Shown here: positions 40,017-53,699 of the stretch, in pieces | Numbering within the stretch: the stretch's first letter is position 1 | Layout of the letters: each line of letters begins with the position of its first letter | Assembly (NCBI GenBank): GCA_020634615.1 | Contig: JACKBI010000004.1 | Coordinates: 283,404-347,403, forward strand | Source: Anaerolineales bacterium | Lineage (GTDB): Bacteria; Chloroflexota; Anaerolineae; JAAEKA01 | DNA: 64,000 bases | Direction of reading: 5' to 3' | Translations under genes and position numbers: made by a program | The notes under the pieces: model-generated | Told to the model about the DNA's origin: nothing | The model's database searches: none | The model's input: only the letters and a program-made list of their open reading frames with translations

Positions 40017-43000
40017 ATGGATGCATTTGCTCTCCGCAACAAGCTTGTCGACGACTACAGTTCCTACATCAAAAGCTTCATCACCATCGGCGATGACCGT
40101 ATTGCGGCTTTGGTCGATGAGGAGTTGCGCAACGGCCTGCTCTGGCCCGATCCGCTCCTGCAACTGAACCCCAGCTTTGAGCCCGGCCCATGGATCGACG
40201 ACCTCGTCGCCAGCGGCCATCTCCATCCTGAATGCAGCTCCATCTTTCGCATCAAGAAAGTTAGCGAGCCAGACAAGCCCCTGCATCTCCACAAGCATCA
40301 GGCGAAGGCGGTGGAAGCCGCCGCGTCGCGCGATAGCTACGTACTCACCACCGGCACCGGCTCTGGCAAGAGCCTGGCCTACATCATCCCCATCGTCGAC
40401 TTTGTCCTGCGCCACGGCAGCGGCCAGGGCATCCGCGCTGTCATCGTCTACCCCATGAACGCCTTGGCCAACAGCCAGGCCAACGAGCTAGAGAAGTTTC
40501 TTTGCCGAGGTTATCCCGAGGGAAAACCGCCCGTAACATTCCGTCGCTATACGGGCCAGGAAAGGGACGAAGAGAGACAGGAGATCCTCCTCAACCCGCC
40601 CGATATTCTACTCACCAACTACGTCATGCTTGAGCTGCTGCTAACGCGGCCGCACGAGAAAAACATCGTCAATGCGGCGCGCGAGCGGCTTCAGTTCTTC
40701 GTCCTGGACGAGCTACACACCTACCGCGGACGGCAAGGCGCCGACGTTGCCATGCTGGTGCGGCGGGTGCGAGATGTATGTGCCAATCCACATCTGCAAT
40801 GCGTCGGCACGTCGGCGACCCTGGCCGGAGCAGGTACTTTTGATGACCAGCAACGCCAGATCGCGGACGTCGCGAGTCGGATTTTCGGTACAGTGGTCAA
40901 ACCTGAACGCGTCATCGGAGAAACCTTGCGACGGGTCACCGTGGAGACCGATCTCACCGATCCTGTTCAGCTCGCCCAACTCAAGGCAACCGTGGAGATG
41001 CGGCAGGAAGGGCCACAGATCGACTTCACCTCTTTCACGTCTGACCCTCTGGCCTCATGGATCGAGACAACTTTTGGTCTCGCGGCGGAGCCAGAAACTG
41101 GCCGCCTGAAGCGGGCCGACCCTAAGAGCATTTCCGGACCCGAAGGAGCAGCGCACAAGCTGGCCAATCTGATCGACACACCGGACACCATGTGTCGGGA
41201 ATCCATCGAACGCACGCTGATGGCTGGCTACGATGCCATACACCCTGAGACTGGCTTCCCCATCTTTGCATTTCGCCTTCATCAGTTCATCAGCCGCGGC
41301 GACACCGTCTACGCTTCGCTCGAGAGCCCTGGCGTTCGCCATGTCACCACCCACGGTCAGCAGTTCGTGCCCGGCGACCGCAACCGTGTACTTCTGCCCG
41401 TGGCCTTCTGCCGCGAATGCGGTCAGGAATACTACACCGTCGTCCAGCAGAAGGATACAAGGACCGGCGAGGTCAACTACCTGCCTCGCACCTTGAACGA
41501 CCAGAGCAGCGGCCAAGACCAGCAGGCCGGCTTCCTCTACGCCAGCCAGGAGCAACCCTGGCCGGAAGGCGCCGACGAACAGGCGGTGATCGATCGGTTG
41601 CCGGAGGACTGGCTCGAAGACACGGGAACCGGCTTGAGAGTCAAGACAGCGAGCCGTAAACGCTTGCCCGAGGCAGTGCGCGTCAGCGCCGACGGGAAGC
41701 AAAGCGCTGGCGCCAATCTCTATCACTTCATCAAGACACCCTTCCCCTTCTGCCTCGCCTGCGGTGTCGCCTACTCCGGCCGTCAGAAGTCGGACTACGG
41801 CAAGCTGTCGGTTCTCTCGTCGGAGGGCCGCAGCACGGCGACCACCATCCTGAGCTTGGCCACGTTGCAGTCCTTGCGCAACGACCAAAGTTTGCTGCCG
41901 GAGGCGCGCAAGCTTCTGAGCTTCACCGACAACCGGCAGGATGCCTCCTTACAGGCCGGACACTTCAACGACTTCGTCGAGGTAGGCATGCTGCGCACCG
42001 CCCTCCACCAGGCAGTGCAGGCCGCCGGCCCCGGTGGCGTCACACACGAGATATTGCCGCTGCGTGTCTTCGAGGCACTGGACCTGAATCTCGATCTCTA
42101 TGCTGTTGACCCTGAGGTGAAGTTTCACCAGCGTACCGAGACCGAGCGGGCCTTGCGTGAGGTGTTGGCCTATCGCATCTACCAGGACCTTCGCCGGGGG
42201 TGGCGTGTGACATCGCCCAACCTGGAGCAGTGTGGATTGCTCAAGATCGACTACGCCTCTTTGACCGAACTGTGTGAAGCACAAGAAGAATGGGCAAATC
42301 TACATCCTGCCCTGGCGGATGCCTCGCCGGCCACACGTGTGGAGATCGCCAGGACGCTGCTGGACTACCTGCGCCGCGAGCTGGCGATCAAGGTCGACTA
42401 CTTGAATCCGGTCTACCAGGAGAGCCTGCGCCAGCTGAGCAGCCAACGTCTGCGCGAGCCTTGGGCTATCGACGAGGGAGAAAACCTAATACGCGGCTTC
42501 ATCGCCTTTCCACGCGCCCGCAAACGGGGCCTCGACGACCGGGAGGAAAGCCGCGAGCACATCTACGTCTCAGGTCGCGGCGGTTTCGGTCTCTACCTGC
42601 GCCGGCCTAACACATTGCCGGAACACCACGAAATGCTCAACGTCGAAGAGACGGCAAAGATTATCGTCGAACTGTTCGAAGCATTGAAGGTCGCCGGCCT
42701 AGTAGAACGGGTTGTTGAACCCGAAAAGGATCAGGGCGATGTGCCTGGCTACATGGTCCCTGCCTCGGCGTTGATCTGGAAGGCCGGCGACGGCACGGAA
42801 CCGCTACGCGACGTCATCCGGGTGCCGCGGGCCTCTGCCCTGGGTGGGCGCACCAACCCGTACTTCATCGACTTCTATCGCCAGCCCTCCAAGCGCCTGC
42901 ACGAGCTGCGCGCCAGGGAGCACACAGCTCAGGTGCCCAGCGACGAGCGGCAAGAGCGAGAACAGCTATTCCGCAAGGCCAAGTTGCCCTTGCTCTACTG

Positions 43001-45229
43001 CTCGCCCACCATGGAGCTCGGCGTGGACATTGCGCAACTCAACGCCCTCAACATGCGCAACGTCCCGCCCACACCGGCCAACTACGCCCAACGCAGCGGT
43101 CGCGCCGGACGTAGCGGACAACCGGCGTTGGTATTCACCTATTGCACCACCGGCAGCCCCCACGACCAGTATTTCTTCAAACGACCGCAACAGATGGTGT
43201 CAGGCGCGGTTACGCCGCCACGCATCGACCTGGCCAACGAAGATCTGGTGCGGGCCCATGTCCACGCCGTCTGGTTAGCGGAAACCGGCCAGGCGTTGGG
43301 CTCGTCTCTCAAGGACCTCCTGGACATGGAGGGGGAGAATCCAACTCTGGAGATCCTGCCCTCGGTGAAAGCCTCCATCGGCTCACACAACGCAAGGGCC
43401 AAAGCCAGGGCACGCCTGCTGGATATCTTGGCCAACTTGCAGCCGGAACTGCTGCAGGCGGGCTGGTATTCCACCGACTGGCTGGACCGCACGCTGGAAC
43501 AGGTGGAGGAGGAGTTCGACCGAGCCTGCACCCGCTGGCGCGACCTGTATCGCTCAGCGCTCAAGCAGCGTGAAGTACAGAACAAGATCATCGGCGACGC
43601 CACGCGCGGCCAACGAGACAAGCAACAGGCCAAGCGCCTGCGCGCCGAGGCTGAGGCCCAGATGGAGCTGCTCACCGCCAGCAACAACTTGATACAGTCC
43701 GATTTCTATAGCTACCGCTACTTCGCCAGCGAGGGCTTTCTGCCTGGATACAACTTCCCCCGGTTGCCGCTCTCGGCCTACGTTCCCGGCCGCCGGTTGG
43801 GCAAAAACGAGCGCGACGAGTATCTCAGCCGACCGCGCTTCCTGGCCATATCCGAATTCGGCCCGCGCAGCATCATCTACCACGAGGGTTCGCGTTACAC
43901 GGTCAACCGGGTGATCCTTCCCGTCGATCTGCAAACTGACCACGGCCTGGTCACTGCCAGCGCCAAACTGTGCTCGCGCTGCGGCCACCTGCACCCCATT
44001 CAGGAAGGCGTCGCCAACCCGGATCGCTGCGAGCAATGCAGCCAGTTGCTGGACACGCCGCTGACCTCGTTGATGCGTATGCAGAACGTCTCCACCCGAC
44101 GCCGGGATCGCATCAACTCCGACGAGGAAGAGCGCACGCGCATGGGCTATGAGCTGATTACCGCCGTGCGACTGGAACGCGATGGCAACCACACAACCAC
44201 CCGCGTGGCAACGGCCTACGGCGCAGATGGTAGTGAACTGCTGCGACTGACCTACGGCCACGCGGCCACCATCTGGCGCATCAACAGGGGCTGGCGGCGG
44301 CGCAAAGAACCAGAGAAATATGGTTTTGTGCTGGACACGGAGCGCGGCTACTGGGCGCGCAACGAGGAGACCGTCGAGGACGATCCCGAAGATCCCATGA
44401 GCGCGTCCAAACAGCGGGTTGTACCCTTCGTCGAGGATCACCGCAACTGCCTGCTGATCGAGCCGGTAGCGCCTTTGTCCGTCGAAGAGATGGCCTCGCT
44501 ACAACCAGCACTCAAGAACGCCATTCAGGTGCTCTTCCAGCTTGAGGACAGCGAACTGGCCACCGAGCCCTTGCCGACACGGGATGATCGGCGCTTGATC
44601 CTGCTGTATGAGGCGGCCGAGGGCGGCGCCGGCGTGCTGCGCCAACTGCTGGACGACCCGGCAAGGCTGGCGGACGTGGCCGGCACAGCCTTGCAGCTCT
44701 GCCATTTCGACCGCCAGACAGGCGATGATCTGCGCCGCGCCCCGCATGCACGAGAGGACTGCGAGGCAGCCTGCTACGACTGCCTGATGAGCTACAGCAA
44801 CCAGCCCGACCACCTGCTACTGGATCGGCTCAAGATCCGCGATCTTCTGCTTCGTTTGACCGGCAGCACCGTCAAGGCCAGCCCGGTGGGTCTGCCGCGC
44901 GCCGAGCACGTGGCCAGGCTCAAGCTGCTGTGCGACAGCGATCTGGAGCGCGAGTGGCTGGACTTTATCGACCAGCACAACTTGCGCCTGCCCGACGCAG
45001 CCCAACACGTCATCAAGGGTTGCAACACGGTGCCCGACTTCTTCTACAGCGACCAGGCCGTCGCCGTCTACATCGACGGCTTCTACCACACCTTCGAGGA
45101 TGTGATGGCCAAGGACACGCACATCACCAACTGCCTGGAGGACGCCGGGTATTCGGTCATCCGCTTTGGCGTGCAGGACAGTTGGCCCGCCATCGTGCAA
45201 CGCAACGCGTGGCTGTTCGGAGAGGGCCA

Positions 45230-45233
<4 letters not shown>
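40017..45233 (+). CDS. Giant DEAD/DEAH helicase with DUF1998 and C-terminal nuclease-like domain
   Basis: 1738 residues; ATG 40017 after AAGGAG (40005-40010). Order: Walker A TGTGSGKS (112-119), DELH (231-234), SAT (266-268), a long middle region, helicase C with QRSGRAGR (1025-1032), a zinc ribbon CSRC (1319, 1322) and CEQC (1338, 1341), the DUF1998 block with LYEAAEGGAGVLRQLLD and CEAACYDCLMSYSNQPDH, then VPDFFYSDQAVAVYIDGFYH near the C-terminus, which looks like a Vsr/DUF559-type PD-(D/E)xK nuclease fold. DUF1998 helicases are core parts of DISARM (DrmA/DrmB) and Druantia (DruE). Here helicase, DUF1998 and nuclease-like parts are in one chain. The next helicase starts in an ATGA overlap. 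Confidence 0.85.
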
Positions 45234-48052
<2,819 letters not shown>

Positions 48053-48115
48053 TAAGGACCAGAATTGCCGGCATGGATAACTGTTGAGCAAGGCTCAATG
48101 CGACAGGAGCATTTC

Positions 48116-48448
48116 ATGAACAATCTACAACAAGCCAACAATGCACAGCTCGATCCCATAGCCCGAATCACTGGATTGGCACGCAGTGTCGAGGGGACGG
48201 CAGACAGTTTGCTGACCCGAGCTGACGGTACCGATTTTCAGGCGATGCGTCCCTTGATGGTCGATATCTATCAGGCCTTAGTTGCGTTGCGCCCACTCAT
48301 TGATCAGCAAGCGCCACAGCAAGACCCCAATGCCAACCCCTGGCAGGGATTTCCGCTCCCCAATCAGAGCAACGATGGAGGCAGTTTTTTCGCCGGCCTC
48401 GTGCTCGGGGCCATTGCAGGTTTCTGGCTGGCCTCGCAAACAGGCTAG
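48116..48448 (+). CDS. Small C-tail-anchored membrane protein
   Basis: 110 residues from ATG 48116 (ACAGGAG at 48104-48110). A helical N-terminal part (IARITGLARSVEGTADSLLT, VDIYQALVALRPLIDQQ), a Gln/Asn/Pro linker, and one C-terminal membrane helix FFAGLVLGAIAGFWLAS. I do not recognise the family. It follows the SNF2 gene on the same strand and probably belongs to the same transcript; small membrane proteins in defence operons are often effectors, but that is only a guess here. Confidence 0.6.
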   Translation: MNNLQQANNAQLDPIARITGLARSVEGTADSLLTRADGTDFQAMRPLMVDIYQALVALRPLIDQQAPQQDPNANPWQGFPLPNQSNDGGSFFAGLVLGAIAGFWLASQTG

Positions 48449-48458
48449 CAAACCAAGA

Positions 48459-48779
48459 TTACCGCGCCATGCCCAACGCAAACGCCAGAGCCCGCTCCAC
48501 CTCGGCCATCCGTTCTGCCGACAGCGTGGTGATTGGCGCCCCGAGCTTGTGCGTGGGCACGGTCTGCACGTTGTCGAGGTTGACGACGCAGGGCGCCAGC
48601 ACGCCGTCTTCCTCTGGCGAGAGGAACACTTCCGTAGGAATGTCGCGGATAGTCGAGGTCAAGGGCGCAACGGTGACGCCGGTGAGGAAGGCGAGCGCCG
48701 AGTTGCGCGTCAGGATCAGCACCGGCCGCCGCTTGTCGGGCGTCTCGAAGGTATACCAGCGCACGTCGCCGCGTCTCAT
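48459..48779 (-). CDS. MazF/PemK-family toxin (endoribonuclease)
   Basis: 106 residues, start 48779. MRRGDVRWYTFETPDKRRPV (the RGDVxW start), VLILTRNSALAFLTGVTVAP, LTSTIRDIPTEVFLS, CVVNLDNVQTVPTHKLG and LSAERMAEVERALAFAL follow MazF order. MazF toxins cut mRNA at short sites. Its start overlaps the antitoxin stop by ATGA. It lies on the strand opposite to the helicases and the methyltransferase, between them. Confidence 0.92.
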   Translation of the reverse strand: MRRGDVRWYTFETPDKRRPVLILTRNSALAFLTGVTVAPLTSTIRDIPTEVFLSPEEDGVLAPCVVNLDNVQTVPTHKLGAPITTLSAERMAEVERALAFALGMAR

Positions 48780-49012
48780 GCGTCCCCCCAGGCTTGCTCA
48801 GCCTGCCAGACGTCGAACTCGCCCGGTTCTACTGGATGGCGAGTGTAGCCAGCAGCATGCTGGCGTTCCAGCTCCGCCACCCGGACCTGCTCTAGCGCGT
48901 CGCGCAGAGCCTGGCGAACAAAGGCGGAACGGCTCAGACCAAGCTGGCTGCTGGTCGCATCAACCTGTTCCAGCAACGGTTCTTCAATCGTCATCTGAAT
49001 TGTCTTTGTCAT
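48776..49012 (-). CDS. Ribbon-helix-helix antitoxin of the MazF-type toxin
   Basis: 78 residues, start ATG 49012. TKTIQMTIEEPLLEQVDATS, QLGLSRSAFVRQALRDALEQ form the strand-helix-helix DNA-binding part. The C-terminal tail (RHPVEPGEFDVWQAEQAW) would bind the toxin. The promoter of this pair must lie in 49013-49084, which is shared with the methyltransferase promoter, so the pair's repressor could also touch the methyltransferase gene. Confidence 0.88.
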   Translation of the reverse strand: MTKTIQMTIEEPLLEQVDATSSQLGLSRSAFVRQALRDALEQVRVAELERQHAAGYTRHPVEPGEFDVWQAEQAWGDA

Positions 49013-49046
49013 AGATTTGCCTCATCGAATACAACAGTCTTCTAGC

Positions 49047-49073
49047 TATAATCTTGTGGATCATTATCCACAA
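49047..49073 (+). promoter_or_regulatory. TATAAT box plus TTGTGGAT-CATT-ATCCACAA operator with a DnaA-box match
   Basis: TATAAT at 49047-49052 (no good -35 at the right spacing), then a perfect 8-bp inverted repeat (49054-49061 and 49066-49073) 11 bp before the methyltransferase ATG. TTATCCACA at 49064-49072 equals the DnaA-box consensus. It may be an operator for the divergent TA antitoxin or another repressor. Confidence 0.6.
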
Positions 49074-49747
49074 ATCTTGCCACCATGCAAACCATCTCCC
49101 GCACACCCTTCACCACCGTCAAGACTGAGGGCGGCATTCTGCCGGCTGACCTGCTGAGCCGCGTCGCGGCCGGGGATGCGCAAGCAGAGGGGCTGCGACC
49201 CACTGACTATCACCTGGCGCCCAGCGAGCGACTTAACGAGGCGATCAGTCGCTCATGGAACCGGCTGCTGGGGGTGTGGCGCGGCTTCGATGACCAGCGG
49301 CGCGCGTTGAGCGAGACCGACCGCGGCACCACCCTGACCCGCGAGCGCTGGCTGCTGATCCTGTTCCAGGAGCTGGGCTACGGCCGCCTGACCTTTGCCG
49401 GCCGGGTGACGATCGAGGATGGCCAGGGGGACAGCCAGAGCTACCCCATCAGCCACCTGTGGGAGCAGACGCCCATCCACCTGGTCAGCTTCCGCCAGGA
49501 CCTGGACCGCCGCGACCCGGCGGTCGGACGCAGCCCGCACAGCCTGCTGCAGGAGTTCCTCAACCGCTGGGATCCCAGCCTGTGGGGCTTGGTCAGCAAT
49601 GGGCTGCGGCTGCGGGTGCTGCGCGACAACGCCAGCCTGACACGCGCCGCCTATGTGGAGTTCGACCTGGAAGCCATGATGGCTGGCGAGCTTTATAGCG
49701 ACTTCAGCCTGCTGTGGCTGGTCTGTCATCAAAGCCGCGTCGAGCGG

Positions 49748-49785
49748 TTGGGGAGTGGGGCGTCGGGCGTGGGGGATGGGGAAGC
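49748..49785. repeat. GGGGAGTGGGGCGT-type repeat inserted in frame in the methyltransferase gene
   Basis: TTGGGGAGTGGGGCGTCGGG and GTGGGGGATGGGGA are degenerate copies of a GGGGAGTGGGGA repeat that also makes up 51483-51520. It encodes LGSGASGVGDGE. Confidence 0.75.
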
Positions 49786-50599
49786 CGAGGAAACTGTCTC
49801 TTCGCCCGCCGATTGCTGGCTGGAGCAATGGTCGCACAGCGCGGCGGAGCAGGGCGCGCGGGCGTTGGATGCGCTGCGCGACGGGGTGCAAGAGACCATC
49901 AGCGCGTTGGGCAAGGGCTTTCTGGCGCATCGGGCCAACGGGCAACTGCGGGCTGACCTGCAGGCCGGCCGCCTCTCGACCCAGGACTACTACCGCCAGT
50001 TGCTGCGCCTGGTCTACCGGCTGATCTTCCTCTTCGTGGCCGAGGACCGCAACCTGCTCTTGTTGCCCGATGCACCCGCGGCGGCGCGGCAGCGCTACCG
50101 CTCCTACAGCCTGGGCCGGCTGCGCGATCTGGCCGAGGCTCGTCGCGGCTCGCCCCATCCTGACCTCTACCGCGGCCTGCGGCTGCTGATGGTGCTCTTG
50201 CGCACCGGCTACGACCCGCTGGGGCTGCCCGGGCTGGGCGGTTTCCTCTTCTCCGACCGCTCGACGCCCGACCTGGATGATGCCGACATCGCCAACCGCG
50301 ACCTGCTGGATGCGCTGCGCGCGCTGGCCTTTGCCGTCGAGGACAGCGTGCGCCGGCCGGTGGACTACCGCAACCTGGACACCGAGGAGCTGGGCAGCGT
50401 CTACGAGTCGTTGCTGGAACTGCACCCGCAGATCAACGTGGACGCAGCGACCTTCGCCCTGTCGGTGGTGGCCGGCTCGGAGCGCAAGACCACCGGCACC
50501 CACTACACGCCCACGCCGCTGGTCAACAGCCTGCTGGACAGCGCGCTGGAGCCGGTGATCGCGGACAGGCTTGAAAAGGTGGTTGGGAACCATCCCGGA

Positions 50600-50680
50600 G
50601 GGACAAGGTGGCAAGGTGACAAGGCCGACTCGCCTAAAGAACCTGTCACCTTGTCACCCCCTCACCCTGTCACCCCCTCA
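50600..50680. repeat. AAGGTGACAAGG / CCTTGTCACC palindromic repeat inserted in frame
   Basis: AAGGTGACAAGG (50613-50624) and its complement (50649-50658), followed by TCACCCCCTCACCCTGTCAC, encode GDKADSPKEPVTLSPPHPVT between the helical region and motif I of the methyltransferase. Confidence 0.8.
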
Positions 50681-51482
50681 TCCGCCGAAGCCGCCATCCT
50701 CTCCATCAAGGTCGTCGATTACGCGGCCGGCTCGGGCCACATGCTGATCGGCGCGGGGCGGCGGCTGGCGCGCCATCTGGCGCGGGTGCGCACGGGTGAC
50801 GAGGAGCCATCGCCCGAGGCGATCCGCACGGCCATGCGCGATGTGGTGCGCCACTGCCTGTATGGCGTGGACATCAACGAGATGGCGGTGGAGCTGTGCA
50901 AGGTGGCGCTGTGGATGGAGAGCCTGGAACCGGGCAAGCCGCTGACCTTCCTGGACAAGAACATCCAGTGCGGCAACAGCCTGCTGGGCGTGACGCCGGG
51001 GCTGGACATCGCCGAGGTGCCCGACGACGCCTTCCAGCCGTTCAGCGGCGACGACAGGAAGACCGCCACCGCCCTGCGGGCGCGCAACCGGCGCGAGCGG
51101 GGCGGACAGGGCAGCTTCCTGCGCGAATTGTTTGCCGAAGCCGAGGAGGAAACCACCGCCGAGCTGGAGAGCGAGCTGGCCGAGGTCGAGGCGCTGGACG
51201 AGGACGACCTGGCGACCGTGGCGCTCAAGGCCCGGGCCTTCGCGGACTACCAGAACTCGCCGGCCTACCGGCGCAAGCGGGCCGAGTACGACCTGTGGAC
51301 CGCGGCCTTCTTCTGGCCCATCCCGGCCGGCGACGCCGAGCTGATGGCGGCGCCCACCCAGGCCGAGCAGGACCAACGTCGCCGCTACTGGACCGAAGGC
51401 GACCCGCTGGCGCAGCAGGCGCGCCAGATCGCCGACCGCCACCGCTTCTTTCACTGGGAGCTGGCCTTTCCGACGGTGTTTA

Positions 51483-51553
51483 GGAGGGGAGTAGGAAGTG
51501 GGGAGTGGGGAGTAGACCACCGTTCCCCTCCCTACTCCCATTCCCCATTCCCA
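51483..51553. repeat. GGGGAGTAGG...CCTACTCCC inverted repeat inserted in frame
   Basis: Left arm GGAGGGGAGTAGGAAGTGGG, right arm CCCTACTCCCATTCCCCATT. It encodes RRGVGSGEWGVDHRSPPYSH just before FDVVLSNPPW (motif IV). Confidence 0.82.
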
Positions 51554-53411
51554 GGCTTCGACGTCGTGCTCAGCAACCCGCCCTGGGAGCGCATCAAGCT
51601 GCAGGAGAAGGGTGGTTCGCCAGCCGCAGCCGGAGATCGCGGCCGCATCCAACGCGGCGGCGCGCAAGCGCATGATCGCCGCGTTGGAGGAGGACGATCC
51701 GGCGTTGTTTGCGGATTATCTCGCCGACCTGCGCGGCGCCGAGGGCGAAAGCCATTTCATCCGCAACAGTGGGCACTACCCGCTGTGCGGCCGCGGCGAC
51801 GTCAACACCTACGCCGTCTTCGCCGAGCTGGCCCGCCAGGTGGTCAGCCCGGTCGGGCGGGCCGGCATCATCGTTCCGTCCGGCATTGCCACCGACGACA
51901 CCACCAAGTTCTACTTCCAGGACATCATGGAGACGCGAACGCTGGCCAGTCTTTACGACTTCGAGAACCGGCGCAGATCTTCCCGGCTGTTGACAGCGGA
52001 TCAAGTTCTGTCTGCTTACCCTGGCTGGGGCGAGACGGCCGGCGGACCAAGGTGCGCAGTTCGTCTTCTTCGCCCTGGACGTGACCGACCTGCGCGACCT
52101 GGAGCGGCGCTTCACCTTGAGCGCGCCGACATCGCCCTGCTCAACCCTAACACCCGCACCTGTCCCATCTTCCGCAGCAACGCGACGCCGAGCTGACAAA
52201 GAGCATTTATCGCCGCGTGCCGGTGCTGATCAGGAAGGCCCGCCGGAGGAGAACCCGTGGGGTCAAGTTTGCGACGATGTTCCACATGTCCAACGACTCG
52301 CATCTCTTCCGCACGCGAGCAGTTGGAGGCCGAGGACTGGCGCCTGGTGGGTAATCGATTCGTGCGCAGCGAGGAAGTGTACCTACCACTGTACGAAGCC
52401 AAGCTGTTCCATCACTTCGACCACGCTGGGCGATACGAGGCTTGGAGACCAGGGACTTGCAGGCCAAAGCGAGAAGGACCACCCTGATGTTGTCGTTTGC
52501 CGCGGTATTGGGTCAGACAGCGAGTTGACGAACGCTCAGAAATACAACGGATGGTTGGTGGGTTTCGCGATATCTGTCGCAACACCGACGAACGCACGGC
52601 GATATTCAGCCATTTCCGGGCTGCGTCAGTAACACAGCGCCAATCTTGCTGACGGCGATACGCGCTGACATGCCGTTACATCGAGCATCAGTAGTTTCCG
52701 CATTTGACTTCGTTGTGCAAGACAGAAGATCGGCGGAACTACTTCAATTTCTATCTGGAAGCAACTTCCTGTTTTGCCACCCACCATTACACCCAACCTT
52801 GCCCTTGGTCCGGTCACGATCACTGCACTAACCACTCATCACGCCTGGCTCCTCCCCGCGTCCTCGAACTCACCTACACCGCCTGGGACTGCTCCCTTCG
52901 CCCAGGACGTGCTGCCGGCCCTTGGTGACCATCCTTACCCATCACGTTTCACCCCTGCGGGTCACGTCCCGCCGCCCTTCCGCTGGGATGAGGAGCGCCG
53001 CTTCCTGCTGCGCTGCGAGTTGGACGCGGCCTACTTCCACCTCTACGGCATCGCCCGCGACGACGTGGACTACATCATGGAGACCTTCCCCATCGTCAAG
53101 CGCAAGGACGTGGCCGCGCACGGCGAGTACCGCACCAAGCGGGTCATCCTCGAAGTCTACGACGCCATGCAGCAGGCCATGGACAGCGGCGAGGCATACC
53201 AGACCCGTCTCGATCCCCCGCCGGCCGATCCGTCCGTGGCGCACACGAGTGAGCCGCCCGCGTGGGTGGAGGTGCCATCCACGAATGCCTCTGGCAGCAC
53301 GAATACACGAATAACGTCTGCCAGGTCAGCAGCTACGCCTGCGATGTCACAGCCCGCAGAATCGGTTCCAGCCGTCCCTGCGCCGGCGCCCCAGCCGTCA
53401 CGCACTCAGCC

Positions 53412-53449
53412 TCAGTCCCCAGTCCCTGCGCCCCAGTCCCCAATCCCGG
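53412..53449. repeat. CAGTCCCCAGTCC repeat in the linker before the HEAT-like tail
   Basis: CAGTCCCCAGTCCCTGCGCC and CCCAGTCCCCAATCCC copies encode QSPVPAPQSPIPV in a low-complexity linker. It is the complement of the GGGGACTGGGG-type repeats found elsewhere. Confidence 0.65.
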
Positions 53450-53699
53450 TCATGCCTCCGCCGCAGGGCAGCTACGCCGAGAAGTTCTCCCGCATCATGA
53501 CCCTCAAGCGGCAGGCCACACCCGAGGCCATCGGCGAGATCGTGGCCGCGCTGGGCGACGAGGATGAAAACGTGCGCTGGCTGGCCAGCTCGACGCTGGC
53601 GAGCATGAAGGATGAGCGGGTGGTGGATGCGGTACGTGCGTTTGCGGAGCGGACGAAGTCACCTGCCGCGCTGGAAACGGCGCTGAAGCTTCTCTGCGT

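Noticed and set aside
42290..42610. Alternative frames within the giant helicase
   Set aside because: Pro/Arg/Gly-rich shadows of the true frame, which carries all helicase motifs.
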